From Salibaculum sp031581025 (GTDB lineage: Bacteria > Pseudomonadota > Alphaproteobacteria > Rhodobacterales > Rhodobacteraceae), in NCBI RefSeq assembly GCF_031581025.1, contig NZ_JAVLCA010000011.1: a DNA stretch of 64,000 bases; one strand, 5' to 3'. The position numbers were made by a program, and so were the translations under genes. The notes under the pieces are model-generated. The model saw only the letters and a program-made list of their open reading frames with translations. It did no database searches and had not been told where the DNA came from. Positions 35,420 to 45,493 of this stretch are shown in pieces (the first letter of the stretch is position 1; each line of letters opens with the position of its first letter).

Positions 35420-36403
35420 TCAGGCTCGCGCGAACAGGCCCGTCAGCGCGCGCTTAACCATGCCGCTGACCGAAGGGCGCCTGAGGCTGCCGAAAGGCAG
35501 CGGGCGGCAGACCTCCATGGCGGCGACACCCACACGCGCGGTCAGGGCGCCATTCACCACGCCCTCGCCGAAGCGGCGCGAGACCTTGGACAGCATCCCG
35601 CCACCCGCGACCGAACCGATCAGGTCATCGCCCACGGCCACCGCCCCCGTGGCCACGAGGTGCGCCAGCACCGACCGGGTCAGCCGCCAACTGCCCAGCG
35701 CGCCGGACTTGCCGCCGTAGATCTCGGCGATGCGGCGGATCATGCCGATGTTGGCCGCAAGCGCGGTGAAGATGTCCGCAAAGGCGAGGGGCACCACGGC
35801 CGTGACCGTGGCCACCCGGCGTGCGGCCGCCTCGACCTCTTGCCTCGCGCGCTTGTCGAGCGGATCCAGCAGCGCGGTTTCGGCCAGACCCAACAGCGCG
35901 TCGGCGTCCAGCACCTCGCCCCGCCGGTCGGTGAAGGCCGCGCGGCCCCAGGCGGTATCCTCGCGATCCTTGTAAAGCGCCAGCAGGTCCTCCGTCACCT
36001 CCTGCGCCGCGCTCAGTGATCCATCGGTCAAAGCCTGGGCGGCCCGCGATTGCAGCCGGTCCACCCGGCGCAGCCGCACCAATGCGGCCAGTTCCCGCAC
36101 CGCGATCAGCAAAAGGACAAGGCAGAATATGCCGGTCAGCCCCAGCGCCAGCGTGCCCAGCAGCGGCGACCGCGCCAGCAGCCCGGTGATGACGTCGTAG
36201 GCGGTGACCGAGGCGGCAAATCCCACCAGCGCGGCAAGGCTGCCCCAGAACCAGCGCGCCAGCCGCGATCCCCGCCCTGCCGCCAGATGTGCAGCGCTCT
36301 GCATGGCGGCGGCCTCGCCGCCGTCCTCGGGCACAGGCGGTGCGGCATCCGGCGCGATGGTCTCGCTCTCGTCCAGGTCGATCAGCACCGGCCTCTTGCT
36401 CAT
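35420..36403 (-). CDS. YcjF/TIGR01620-type inner membrane protein (DUF697)
   Basis: 327 aa. An acidic N-terminus is followed by two transmembrane helices (FWGSLAALVGFAASVTAYDVI and LGTLALGLTGIFCLVLLLIAV) and a C-terminal DUF697-like domain (VVPLAFADIFTALAANIGMIRRIAEIYGG). It is always paired with the YcjX GTPase; here its ATG overlaps the ycjX stop by four bases. Function is unknown beyond an association with phage-shock and stress genes in enterobacteria. Confidence 0.87.
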   Translation of the reverse strand: MSKRPVLIDLDESETIAPDAAPPVPEDGGEAAAMQSAAHLAAGRGSRLARWFWGSLAALVGFAASVTAYDVITGLLARSPLLGTLALGLTGIFCLVLLLIAVRELAALVRLRRVDRLQSRAAQALTDGSLSAAQEVTEDLLALYKDREDTAWGRAAFTDRRGEVLDADALLGLAETALLDPLDKRARQEVEAAARRVATVTAVVPLAFADIFTALAANIGMIRRIAEIYGGKSGALGSWRLTRSVLAHLVATGAVAVGDDLIGSVAGGGMLSKVSRRFGEGVVNGALTARVGVAAMEVCRPLPFGSLRRPSVSGMVKRALTGLFARA

Positions 36404-37815
36404 AGCCTGTCCCCCAGCAGGAATTGTGCCGCCCGGTCCAGCCGGATGTGCGGCGGCCCCTCGCCCGGCTTCAGCGTCAAGGGCAGCGGCGCAAAGCGCA
36501 TCACCTCATAGTCCGCGTCCAGCCAGGCCGCGGCGCCCTTGCGCGCGGGGGCCAGCAGGTGGGCGGGGTCTTCGGGCAGGGCGCCGGGGTGAAAGGCCGC
36601 GCGCTTGTCCGTGCCCAGAAGCCGGCCCCGGACCACTGCAAGCTCGGCCCCGTCATGGGGCACGCGGTCCTCGTCCGTGGCGCGCAGGGCAGCGATGGAC
36701 ATGGCGCGTACCTCGGCCCCGGCAAAGGCCGCCCGGTCGCGGGCGCCACGCAGCAGGCTCTCGGTGATCGCGGTCAACCGCGGGTGCTGTTCGTGGTGCA
36801 GATGATCGGCCTTGGTCGCGGCGAACAAAATCCGGTCGATGCGGCGCCCCATGAGCAGGCGGCTGAGCACATCGTTCCGCCCGGGCCGGAAGGCCGTAAG
36901 GATGTCGGCCATAGCGCGGCGCAGGTCCTCGACCGCGCGCGGGCCCGCATGAATCGCCCCCAGCACATCGACCAGCACGATCTGCCGGTCGATCCGGGCG
37001 AAATGATCCCGGAAGAAGGGCCTCACGACATTGCGCTTGTAGCTGTCGAAGCGGCGTTCGAATTCCCGCCATAGGCTGCGGCGGCCCGGCCTGTCGACCG
37101 GCGGCAGCGGCGCGAAGGTCAGCACGGGCGAGCCTTCCAGATCACCCGGCAGCATGAAGCGCCCCGGCGTGCAGTCTGAATAACCCGCCTCGCGCGCGGC
37201 GTTCAGATGCGCGGTATAGGTCCGGGCCAGCCCCTGCGCCACGGGTTCTTCGAGCACCCCCGCGGGATCGGTGGCGCTCAGCTGCCCCAGGTAGTCGGCG
37301 CCGCCGGGCCGATCCTCGATCCGGGCCAGCACCTCGGCCGACCAGCTGGCGAAGTCCTTGTCCAGAAGCGACAGGTCCAGCAGCCATTCGCCGGGGTAAT
37401 CCACGATGTCCAGATGCACCGTCCGCGGCCCCTGGACCGATCCGATCAGCCCGCCCGGCTGCACCTTCAACGACAGGCGCAGCTCGGAGATGCGGCGCGT
37501 GCTTTCGGGCCATAGGGGCGCGCGCGCGGTCAGGTCGGCTAGGTGCGCCTCGTAGTCGAAACGCGGCACCGTGTCGTCGGGCTGCGGTTGCAGATAGGCC
37601 GCCCGGATCGCCCCGCTGGCCGCCGGCTGGAACTGTGGCATCCGCCCCCGGTCCAACAGATTGGCCACCAGTGAGGTGATGAAAACGGTCTTGCCCGCGC
37701 GGCTCAGGCCCGTGACGCCAAGCCGGATCACCTGGTCGGTGAAGGGTGCGGCGAGGGTGCCGGTCACCCCCTCCACGCCCCGCGAAATTCCCTCTGCGAG
37801 CGTCGAAAGACCCAC
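36400..37815 (-). CDS. YcjX-like P-loop GTPase (DUF463)
   Basis: 471 aa. The P-loop GLSRAGKTVFITSL is near residues 34-47, a DYPGEWLLDLSLL block serves as the G3 region, and FAATKADHL is a G4-like (TKAD) motif. These are the DUF463/YcjX signatures. The start is a GTG at 37815 with an AGGA-containing leader. It forms a two-gene operon with the membrane protein YcjF, which it probably docks to. No direct function is established. Confidence 0.88.
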   Translation of the reverse strand: MGLSTLAEGISRGVEGVTGTLAAPFTDQVIRLGVTGLSRAGKTVFITSLVANLLDRGRMPQFQPAASGAIRAAYLQPQPDDTVPRFDYEAHLADLTARAPLWPESTRRISELRLSLKVQPGGLIGSVQGPRTVHLDIVDYPGEWLLDLSLLDKDFASWSAEVLARIEDRPGGADYLGQLSATDPAGVLEEPVAQGLARTYTAHLNAAREAGYSDCTPGRFMLPGDLEGSPVLTFAPLPPVDRPGRRSLWREFERRFDSYKRNVVRPFFRDHFARIDRQIVLVDVLGAIHAGPRAVEDLRRAMADILTAFRPGRNDVLSRLLMGRRIDRILFAATKADHLHHEQHPRLTAITESLLRGARDRAAFAGAEVRAMSIAALRATDEDRVPHDGAELAVVRGRLLGTDKRAAFHPGALPEDPAHLLAPARKGAAAWLDADYEVMRFAPLPLTLKPGEGPPHIRLDRAAQFLLGDRL

Positions 37816-37913
37816 CGCCGCCCCTTTCCTGGCCGTTCGGTGCGAAGATAAGGGGGCGGCCGGGCAATGTGTAGGGATTGATTTCGCCCCCGCCTGCGCC
37901 TAAGGCCCCGGCC

Positions 37914-38687
37914 ATGCCTCGCTATGCGCTCAAGATCGAGTACAACGGCCAGCCGTTTTCCGGCTGGCAGCGCCAGACCGACCTGGCCACGGTGCAGGGC
38001 ACCATCGAGACGGCCCTGGCCCGGCTTTCGCCCGGCCCCCATGCCATCGCGGGGGCGGGCCGGACAGATGCCGGGGTTCATGCCCTGGGCCAGGTGGCGC
38101 ATTGCGACCTGGACAAGGACTGGGACCCGTTCCGCCTGTCCGAGGCCCTCAACTACCACCTGCGGCCCGCCCCGGTCGCGATCACCGCCTGCGCGCGGGT
38201 GGACGGCGACTGGCACGCGCGGTTCTCGGCCCTCGAACGGCGCTATCTCTTTCGACTGGTGGCGCGCCGCGCGCCGCTGACCTTCGAGAAGGGCCGCGCC
38301 TGGCGGGTGCCGCAGAGGCTCGACCCGGAGGCGATGCGCGCAGGCGCAGCGCACCTCGTGGGACGGCACGATTTCACCACCTTCCGGTCCTCGATCTGCC
38401 AAGCCGACAGCCCGGTCAAGACGCTGGACGCGCTGGAGATCGAGCATCACCCCCGCCCCGAGGGCGGCATGGAGGTCCTGTTCCATGTCCGCGCGCGGTC
38501 CTTCCTGCACAACCAGGTGCGCAGCTTCGTGGGCACGCTCGAACGGGTCGGCGCCGGGGCCTGGGAGCCCGGCCGGGTGAAGACGGCGCTCGAGGCCCGC
38601 AGCCGCGACGCCTGCGGCCCGGTCTGCCCGCCCGACGGGCTCTACCTAGCCGGGGTCGGCTATCCGCAGGACCCTTTCGCACCCTGA
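37914..38687 (+). CDS. truA: tRNA pseudouridine(38-40) synthase TruA
   Basis: 257 aa. The catalytic Asp52 is in GAGRTDAGVHALGQV. It isomerises uridines 38-40 in the anticodon arm. RRYLFRLV and HDFTTFRSS, followed by a C-terminal FLHNQVRSFVGTL, are typical. The ATG at 37914 begins MPRYALKIEYNG, the family N-terminus, so the 12-codon upstream extension is dropped. Divergent from ycjX. Confidence 0.97.
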   Translation: MPRYALKIEYNGQPFSGWQRQTDLATVQGTIETALARLSPGPHAIAGAGRTDAGVHALGQVAHCDLDKDWDPFRLSEALNYHLRPAPVAITACARVDGDWHARFSALERRYLFRLVARRAPLTFEKGRAWRVPQRLDPEAMRAGAAHLVGRHDFTTFRSSICQADSPVKTLDALEIEHHPRPEGGMEVLFHVRARSFLHNQVRSFVGTLERVGAGAWEPGRVKTALEARSRDACGPVCPPDGLYLAGVGYPQDPFAP

Positions 38688-38785
38688 GGGCGGCAAGGCC
38701 CCGCCTGATTGTACGGTTTCGCGTTTCCCCACTGCGCTGTCCACGTTACATTCATCGCAACAGGCTGCACTTGTTGGGGGTTTGC

Positions 38786-40573
38786 GTGCGTCTTCTGACC
38801 GGTTTCATCGCCGTCACGATCTGGCTCTGGCCGCTCTGGGCTGCCGCACAGGAGGTGCGCCTGACCCTGCAAGGTGGCGATCGAGCGCTGGAGTCACAAC
38901 TGCGGAACGCGTCGCTTCTGGTCGCGCTGGAGCGTGACGGCGCCGAGGCTCCGCAGGATTACCTGGCAGCTGCCCGGGCCGACTACGAGCGTCTTCTGAC
39001 CGGACTGTACCGGGCTGGGCACTATGGCGGCACGATCTCGATCCAAGTGGACGGGCAAGAGGCGGTGACGCTGGACCCGCTGCTACCGCGCGCCTCGGTC
39101 GAGCGGGTTGACCTGCGTATCAAAACCGGTCCGCGCTTCCGCTTTGGCCGCACCCAGGTGGCCCCCATCACATCCGACACGACCCTGCCGGAGGCTCTCG
39201 CTACCGGGCTACCCGCGCGCAGCGACGTGATCCGCGATGCCACCCGCACCGCCGTGGCGGGCTGGCGCGCCGAGGGGCACGCCCTGGCCGCGCCCAGCGA
39301 CCAGGACATCAGGGCCAACCACCCGGAACTGGAACTGGACGTCGTCGTCCGGATCGCCCCCGGCCCGGTGCTGCGCTACGGCGAGATCGACGTGACCGGG
39401 ACCGAGCGCAGCCGCCCCGACCGCGTCCGCGCCATCGCCGGTCTGCGCCCCGGTGACCGCTTCGATCCCGAGGCCATCGCCCGGGCCGAGGCCAACCTGC
39501 GCCGCACCGGGGCCTTCGCCTCGGCCACGGTGATCGAGGGCGAGGAGGCCGGCGCCGACGACACCCTGCCCATGGCACTGCGCATTGTCGAACAACCGCT
39601 GCGGCGGCTCGGCTTCGGGGCCGAGTATTCAACCGTTTCGGGGCTGACGCTCTCGGGGTTCTGGCTGCATCGCAACCTGCTTGGCGGCGCCGAACGCCTG
39701 CGTGTCGAGGCCGAGGTCGCGGGCCTTGAGGGGGCCACCGGGGGCATCGACTACGGCCTGTCGACCAGTTATCTGCGCCCGGCGACCTTCCGCTCGGACG
39801 TCGATTTCTATGCGAATCTCGGGATCGAGCAGCGCGACGAGCCGCAGTTCTTCGAACGCAGGATCAATGCCGAGGCGGGCTTTATCCGCCGCATCCGCGA
39901 GGAGGCCGTGATCGAGCTTGGCCTGGGCTACAGCGCGGGCGAGGTCGAGGATTCGCAAGGGACGCGCCGCTACCAGGTCCTGACCTTGCCCATCAAGGGC
40001 ACCCGTGACCGCCGCAACGACGAATTCGACGCCACATCGGGCTACTTCGCCAACCTCGAGATCATGCCCTTCCTCGGTCTGACAGGCAGCGGCAACGGGG
40101 TGCGGGTCTACGGCGACGGGCGCGTCTATCGCAGTTTCGGGGCCGAAGACCGCGTCACCTTCGCCCTGCGTGGCCAGGCCGGTGGGGTCTGGGGTGCGGA
40201 TGCTGTGGACGTGCCCGCCAGCTTCTTGTTCTTCTCGGGCGGCGGCGGCACGGTGCGCGGCCAGCCGTTCCAGTCGCTCGCGGTGGATCTGGGCGGCGGC
40301 AACGAGATCGGCGGGCGCGCCTTCGTGGGCGCCCAGGCCGAGGCCCGCGTTGGCATCACCGAGAGCATCGGCCTCGTGGGCTTCTACGACACCGGATTCA
40401 TCGGGGCCGACGCATTTGATTTCGGCAGCGGCGACTGGCAATCGGGCGCCGGTTTGGGGCTGCGCTACGACACCGGCATCGGGCCGATCCGGTTGGATCT
40501 CGCCACCCCTGCGAGCGGCCCGGAGGCGGCTGAACGCGTGGAAATCTACATCGGGATCGGGCAGGCCTTCTGA
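38786..40573 (+). CDS. tamA: Translocation and assembly module protein TamA (Omp85 family)
   Basis: About 595 aa. A signal peptide (LLTGFIAVTIWLWPLWAAAQ) is followed by three POTRA-like repeats (about residues 20-260) and a 16-strand Omp85 barrel with the C-terminal signature strand ending in IGQAF. With TamB it helps insert some outer membrane proteins. The start is taken as GTG at 38786, with GGGGG five bases upstream; in-frame ATGs farther upstream lie inside truA. Its stop TGA overlaps the tamB ATG (TGATG). Confidence 0.93.
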   Translation: MRLLTGFIAVTIWLWPLWAAAQEVRLTLQGGDRALESQLRNASLLVALERDGAEAPQDYLAAARADYERLLTGLYRAGHYGGTISIQVDGQEAVTLDPLLPRASVERVDLRIKTGPRFRFGRTQVAPITSDTTLPEALATGLPARSDVIRDATRTAVAGWRAEGHALAAPSDQDIRANHPELELDVVVRIAPGPVLRYGEIDVTGTERSRPDRVRAIAGLRPGDRFDPEAIARAEANLRRTGAFASATVIEGEEAGADDTLPMALRIVEQPLRRLGFGAEYSTVSGLTLSGFWLHRNLLGGAERLRVEAEVAGLEGATGGIDYGLSTSYLRPATFRSDVDFYANLGIEQRDEPQFFERRINAEAGFIRRIREEAVIELGLGYSAGEVEDSQGTRRYQVLTLPIKGTRDRRNDEFDATSGYFANLEIMPFLGLTGSGNGVRVYGDGRVYRSFGAEDRVTFALRGQAGGVWGADAVDVPASFLFFSGGGGTVRGQPFQSLAVDLGGGNEIGGRAFVGAQAEARVGITESIGLVGFYDTGFIGADAFDFGSGDWQSGAGLGLRYDTGIGPIRLDLATPASGPEAAERVEIYIGIGQAF

Positions 40574-43500
40574 TGCGGTATCTCCTTCTGACCTTCTGTC
40601 TTTTGCTGGGCACGTCAGCCCTGGCCCAACAGGCCGAGGACGACCGCGGGTTCCTGACCGGGCTGATCGAGGACGCGGTCTCGGACCTGGGCCGCGAGGT
40701 GCGGCTCATGGGCTTCGAAGGGGCGCTGTCCTCGCGCGCGACGGTTCAGGCGATCACGATCGCCGACGAGACCGGCGTCTGGCTGCGGCTAGAAGAGGTC
40801 GGCCTGCAGTGGACTCGCTCGGCCCTGCTGTCAGGCCAGATCCAGATCGAGGAACTGGCCGCCGAGCGGATCATCCTGAGCCGGGTGCCGGAACCGGCGG
40901 GCGGCGCGGCGGTGCCCAGCGCGCAGGCCACGCCCTTTTTCCTGCCCGACCTGCCGGTCTCGGTCGAGATCGGCGAGGTCCGCGCCGAACGGATCGAGAT
41001 CGCCGAGGTCTTTCTCGGCGAACCCCTCGCGGCGCGGCTGCAAGGGGCCCTGTCGCTGGTCGACGGGCTGGCCGATGCCGAATTGACGCTGGCGCGGGTG
41101 GACGACAAGATCGGGCGCTTCGTCCTCGATACCCGTTATGATGAGTCCGCGGGGCAACTGGCGCTGTCGCTTCTGGCCGAAGAGGGAAAGGGCGGCATCG
41201 CCGCCCGGATGCTTGGCCTGCCTGACCGGCCCGCCCTGCGCCTTGAGATCACGGGCGACGCCCCGATCAGCGCCTTCGACGCCGAGCTTGCCCTGTCCAC
41301 CGACGGGGCCGAACGTGTGATGGGCCGGTTTCAGCTGGGCCATGAGGGCGGCGCGGCGGAAACCGTCCCGGCCGAGACAGCCCCGGACGAGACCTGGTTC
41401 AACCTGGCCCTGACCGGTGATTTGCGGCCCTTGTTGCAGGAGGACTACCACCCTTTCTTCGGGCCCTCGTCCAGCCTGCTGGCCTTTGGGCTGCGCGATG
41501 GCGACGGGGCGCTGGACCTGACCTCGCTTTCGATCGAGGCCGAGCAACTGACGCTTGGCGGCTCGGCCCGGATCGGGGCGGGGGGCTGGCCCGAGGCCTT
41601 CGATTTGACCGGCCGCATGGCGGCGGCGGATGGCGAGCCGGTGCGCCTGCCCGTCTCGGGGCCCCGGACCGAGATCGCCTCTGCCGACATCGACCTGCGA
41701 TACGAGACCGCAGCGGGCGAGCGCTGGCGGGGGCGCTTCACGGCGCGGGATCTGGATCATCCCGAGCTGTCGGTCGATCGGCTGACCCTTCGCGGGCAGG
41801 GCACGATTGCCGAGGGCGCAGGCGCGGACCTTGGGCGGTTCAGCGCCGATCTGGACTATGCCGCCACGGGACTCACGCTGACCGACCCCGCCCAGGCCCG
41901 GGCGCTGGGCTCGGACATCCGCGGCAGCCTGCGCTTTGCCCGGCAGGAGGGCGAGCCTTTCGAGGTCGAGGCCCTGACCCTTCGGGGCGCGGGGCTGTCG
42001 GCACAGGCCAATGCCACGGTCCGCGGGCCTGACGTGCGCTTTCGCACCCGCACTGCGGCACGGATCACGGCCGAGGATTTCGGCCGCTTCTCGGGGCTGG
42101 TCGGTCGGCCGCTGCAGGGCGACGGGCAGATCGCACTTTCGGGCAGGCTGCAGCCCTTCGACGGGATTTTCGACATCGACCTGAGCGCCCGGACAGGTGA
42201 CCTCGGGCTTGGCATCGCGCAGGTCGACCCGCTGCTGACCGGTGAGACGCGCCTGTCGCTGCGCGCCGCCCGCAACGAGAGCGGCACCCGCCTGGACGAC
42301 CTGGACCTGCGCGGCGAACACCTGAGCGCCGATGCCAGCGCCGAGATCACGGGCGATGCGGCCAGCGGGACCGTTGCCGCCCGGATCACCGACATGGGCC
42401 GGATCGACTCCGCCCTGCAGGGGCCGGGCACCTTCGACGCGGACCTGCGCACCGACGCGGCCGGCGTCGTCACGACCGAGGCCGTGCTGATCGCCCCCGA
42501 TACCCGGCTTGATGCCGATGTCACCGCCACCCCCGAGGGCGCGGGCTATGCCGTGACGGGCCTTGCCGTGCTCGAGGCCGGCGACCTGTCGCGGGTCGCG
42601 GGCCTCACGGGGTTGCGGCTGGGCGGGGCCATGACGCTCGAGGCGCGCGGAGACTACGCCACCGAGACCGGCGCGGCGCAGGCTGGTCTGACAGTCACCA
42701 CGCAGAACCTGCGCGCCGGGCCGGCGGGGCTCGATCCGCTGCTGCGCGGCGCGGGCGAGTTGCGGGCCGAGTTCGACCAGGGCCCGACCGGGCGCATCGC
42801 CCTGAGCGGGTTGCGCGCGCGCTTTCCCAATATCAGTGCGGATGGCGACGTGGACATCGCCGACGACGGGCTCGCCCGCGCCGACCTGGACCTGCGGCTG
42901 GCCGATGTCGGGCTGCTGGCCCCGGATTTCGCCGGACCCGCCACAGCCCGGATCGAGGCCGCGCAGGACGCGCGCGGCTGGCAGGTCTCGGGCAGCGGCA
43001 GCGGCCCGGCGGGCACCACCGGGCAGGCCGATGGCCGGATCGGCAACGATGGTCAACTGGCGCTGAACCTGGTCGGGCAGGCCCCGCTGGGGCTGGCCAA
43101 TGCCTTCATCGCGCCGCGCCAGATCAGCGGGCTGGCCCGCTACGACCTGTCGGTGAACGGTCCTCCGCGCCCGGCGTCGCTGTCGGGCGCGGTGACGCTC
43201 TCCGATGGGCGCCTGACCGCTCCGAACCTGGGCCAGGCGATCGAGGCGCTATCCGGCCGCGTCCGCGTTAACAGTGGGCTGGCGCAACTGGACCTGACGG
43301 GCGACCTGGCCGCGGGCGGGCAGATCGTGGCCGGGGGCAGCATCGGGTTGTCGACCCCCAACACCGCCGACCTGCGTCTGGAGTTGCAGCGCGCCCGCCT
43401 GCGCGATCCCGCCCTTTACGAAACGCGGGCAACCGGCACCATCCGCGTGACCGGGCCACTGCGCGGGGGCGCGCGCCTCAGCGGCGGGGTCGCGCTGGGC

Positions 43501-44358
43501 CGCACCGAGATCCGCGTGCCCTCCAGCCCCGTGTCCACCCTGGGCGACCTGCCGCGTGTGACCCACAAGGCCCCTGGCCGGGCGGTGCGGCGCACGCTGG
43601 GCCGCGCCGGCCTCGGCACCGATCCGGGCACGCGGGGCGGCAACGGGGCGGGCGGGCGCCCCTATCCGCTGGACCTGCAGATCGACGCCCCCGCGCGCAT
43701 CTTCGTGCGCGGCCGGGGCCTTGACGCGGAACTGGGCGGCGCGTTGCGCCTGACCGGAACCACCGCCGCCGTCCGCCCCATCGGGCGCTTCGAGCTGCTG
43801 CGCGGGCGGCTGGATATCCTCGGCCAACGGTTCGACCTGACCGAGGGCTATGCTGAGTTGCAGGGCGATTTCACCCCCTACCTGCGCCTTGTCGCCCGAA
43901 CCGAAGCGCGCTCGGGCACCGACGTGTCGATCATCATCGAGGGCCCCGCGGATAACCCTGAAGTCCGTTTCGAGAGCAGCCCGGAACTGCCCCAGGACGA
44001 GGTCCTGGCGCAATTGCTCTTCGGGCGCGACCTGTCCGCGATCAGCCCGCTGCAGGCGGTGCAGCTGGCCTCGGCCGTGGCCACCCTTTCGGGGCGTGGC
44101 GGCGGCGGCGCGCTGGAAGGGCTACGCGAAGGGCTGGACCTCGACGATTTCGACATCACCACCGACGAGGACGGCAACGCCGCAGTGCGCGCGGGCAAAT
44201 ATATCTCGGAAAACGTCTATACCGACATCACCGTCGGCGCCGATGGCACTTCGGGGGTCAATCTGAACCTCGACGTCACCGACGACGTTACCGCGCGCGG
44301 CAGCTTCGGATCGGAGGGCGAGTCCAGCCTTGGTATCTTCTACGAGCGGGATTACTAG
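40573..44358 (+). CDS. tamB: Translocation and assembly module protein TamB
   Basis: 1261 aa AsmA-like/DUF490 protein. An N-terminal signal anchor (LLLTFCLLLGTSALAQ) is followed by a very long beta-rich, Gly/Asp/Leu-periodic region expected to form a lipid-carrying beta-taco groove, and the conserved C-terminal TamB domain (RFELLRGRLDILGQRFDL, then SSPELPQDEVLAQLLFGRDL). It spans the periplasm and works with TamA. Translation is coupled to tamA by a one-base overlap. Confidence 0.95.
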   Translation: MRYLLLTFCLLLGTSALAQQAEDDRGFLTGLIEDAVSDLGREVRLMGFEGALSSRATVQAITIADETGVWLRLEEVGLQWTRSALLSGQIQIEELAAERIILSRVPEPAGGAAVPSAQATPFFLPDLPVSVEIGEVRAERIEIAEVFLGEPLAARLQGALSLVDGLADAELTLARVDDKIGRFVLDTRYDESAGQLALSLLAEEGKGGIAARMLGLPDRPALRLEITGDAPISAFDAELALSTDGAERVMGRFQLGHEGGAAETVPAETAPDETWFNLALTGDLRPLLQEDYHPFFGPSSSLLAFGLRDGDGALDLTSLSIEAEQLTLGGSARIGAGGWPEAFDLTGRMAAADGEPVRLPVSGPRTEIASADIDLRYETAAGERWRGRFTARDLDHPELSVDRLTLRGQGTIAEGAGADLGRFSADLDYAATGLTLTDPAQARALGSDIRGSLRFARQEGEPFEVEALTLRGAGLSAQANATVRGPDVRFRTRTAARITAEDFGRFSGLVGRPLQGDGQIALSGRLQPFDGIFDIDLSARTGDLGLGIAQVDPLLTGETRLSLRAARNESGTRLDDLDLRGEHLSADASAEITGDAASGTVAARITDMGRIDSALQGPGTFDADLRTDAAGVVTTEAVLIAPDTRLDADVTATPEGAGYAVTGLAVLEAGDLSRVAGLTGLRLGGAMTLEARGDYATETGAAQAGLTVTTQNLRAGPAGLDPLLRGAGELRAEFDQGPTGRIALSGLRARFPNISADGDVDIADDGLARADLDLRLADVGLLAPDFAGPATARIEAAQDARGWQVSGSGSGPAGTTGQADGRIGNDGQLALNLVGQAPLGLANAFIAPRQISGLARYDLSVNGPPRPASLSGAVTLSDGRLTAPNLGQAIEALSGRVRVNSGLAQLDLTGDLAAGGQIVAGGSIGLSTPNTADLRLELQRARLRDPALYETRATGTIRVTGPLRGGARLSGGVALGRTEIRVPSSPVSTLGDLPRVTHKAPGRAVRRTLGRAGLGTDPGTRGGNGAGGRPYPLDLQIDAPARIFVRGRGLDAELGGALRLTGTTAAVRPIGRFELLRGRLDILGQRFDLTEGYAELQGDFTPYLRLVARTEARSGTDVSIIIEGPADNPEVRFESSPELPQDEVLAQLLFGRDLSAISPLQAVQLASAVATLSGRGGGGALEGLREGLDLDDFDITTDEDGNAAVRAGKYISENVYTDITVGADGTSGVNLNLDVTDDVTARGSFGSEGESSLGIFYERDY

Positions 44359-44485
44359 CGCACGTGGCGAAAACGCGGGAACCATTTTTCGCTTCCCTGT
44401 CCTGCGCTTTCAAAAGTTCAGAGTGGGGCGCATCAATGAGACTGAATGCGCTACGCTCACCCTCCCCCGCCCACAGAGCCGACGC

Positions 44486-45493
44486 TCATGTCTCGGCGAG
44501 CACCTTCTCGACCTCCTGGAAGGGGCAGGCGACACGCCGATCGGCTTCGGCTGCCTCCATCGCCGGGCGGGCATGCGCGCAGCTGGGCTGCGCCTTTGGG
44601 CAGCGGGTCCGGAAGACACAGCCCGAGGGCGGGGCCAGCGGGCTTGGCAGGTCGCCCTCCAGCACCGGGCGTTCGCGTGCGGCCTCCAGAACCGGGTCGG
44701 GGATCGGCACCGAAGATATCAGCGCCTGCGTGTAGGGGTGGCGCGGCGTCGCGGTGATGGCCCGGGCCGGGCCGACCTCCATGGGACAGCCCAGGTACAT
44801 GACCATGATCCGGTCCGAGATGTGCTTCACCACGCTCAGGTCATGGGCGATGAAGATCATCGACAGGCCCATCTCGGCCTGCAGGTTCTTGAGCAGGTTC
44901 ACCACCTGCGCCTGCACCGACACGTCCAGCGCCGAGACGGGTTCGTCGCAGACCAGCAGTTTCGGCTTGAGGATCAGGGCACGGGCGATGCCGATCCGCT
45001 GGCACTGGCCGCCGGAAAACTCGTGCGGGTAGCGGTTGATCAGGTTGGGCAGCAGCCCGACCTTTTCCATGATCTCGGCCACGCGCGCCTTGACCTGCCG
45101 GCGGGGGGTGGCGGGTTCGTGGGTCGTCAGGGGCTCGGCGATGATGTCGCCCACGGTCATGCGCGGGTTCAGCGCCGCCAACGGGTCCTGAAAGACCATC
45201 TGCACGTCGCGGCGGTGGCGGCGACGCTCCGGCGGTGTCATCTCGGCCAGGTCCTGCCCCTCGTAGACGATTTGCCCACCCGAGCTGGGGATTGTCCCGA
45301 TTACCGCGCGGGCCAGGGTGGATTTGCCCGAGCCGCTTTCGCCCACAAGGCCCAGCGTCTCGCCCGGCATCAGGTCCAACGACAGCTGGCTGACCGCGTG
45401 CAATTTCAGCGAGGGCGTCCAGGGCCAGGTCCCCTGCGGGCGCACGTCGAAGGTGACCGAGACATCGCGGATCGACAGGATCGGCTCAGACAT
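44486..45493 (-). CDS. oppF: Oligopeptide ABC transporter ATP-binding protein (OppF-like)
   Basis: 335 aa. Walker A GESGSGKST, ABC signature FSGGQCQRIGIARAL and Walker B LLVCDEP are present, with the C-terminal oligopeptide/dipeptide extension containing paired cysteines (FRTRCPKAQPSC). It is the last gene of the opp operon and overlaps oppD by eight bases. No transcription terminator is obvious in the 127-base convergent gap to tamB. Confidence 0.93.
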   Translation of the reverse strand: MSEPILSIRDVSVTFDVRPQGTWPWTPSLKLHAVSQLSLDLMPGETLGLVGESGSGKSTLARAVIGTIPSSGGQIVYEGQDLAEMTPPERRRHRRDVQMVFQDPLAALNPRMTVGDIIAEPLTTHEPATPRRQVKARVAEIMEKVGLLPNLINRYPHEFSGGQCQRIGIARALILKPKLLVCDEPVSALDVSVQAQVVNLLKNLQAEMGLSMIFIAHDLSVVKHISDRIMVMYLGCPMEVGPARAITATPRHPYTQALISSVPIPDPVLEAARERPVLEGDLPSPLAPPSGCVFRTRCPKAQPSCAHARPAMEAAEADRRVACPFQEVEKVLAET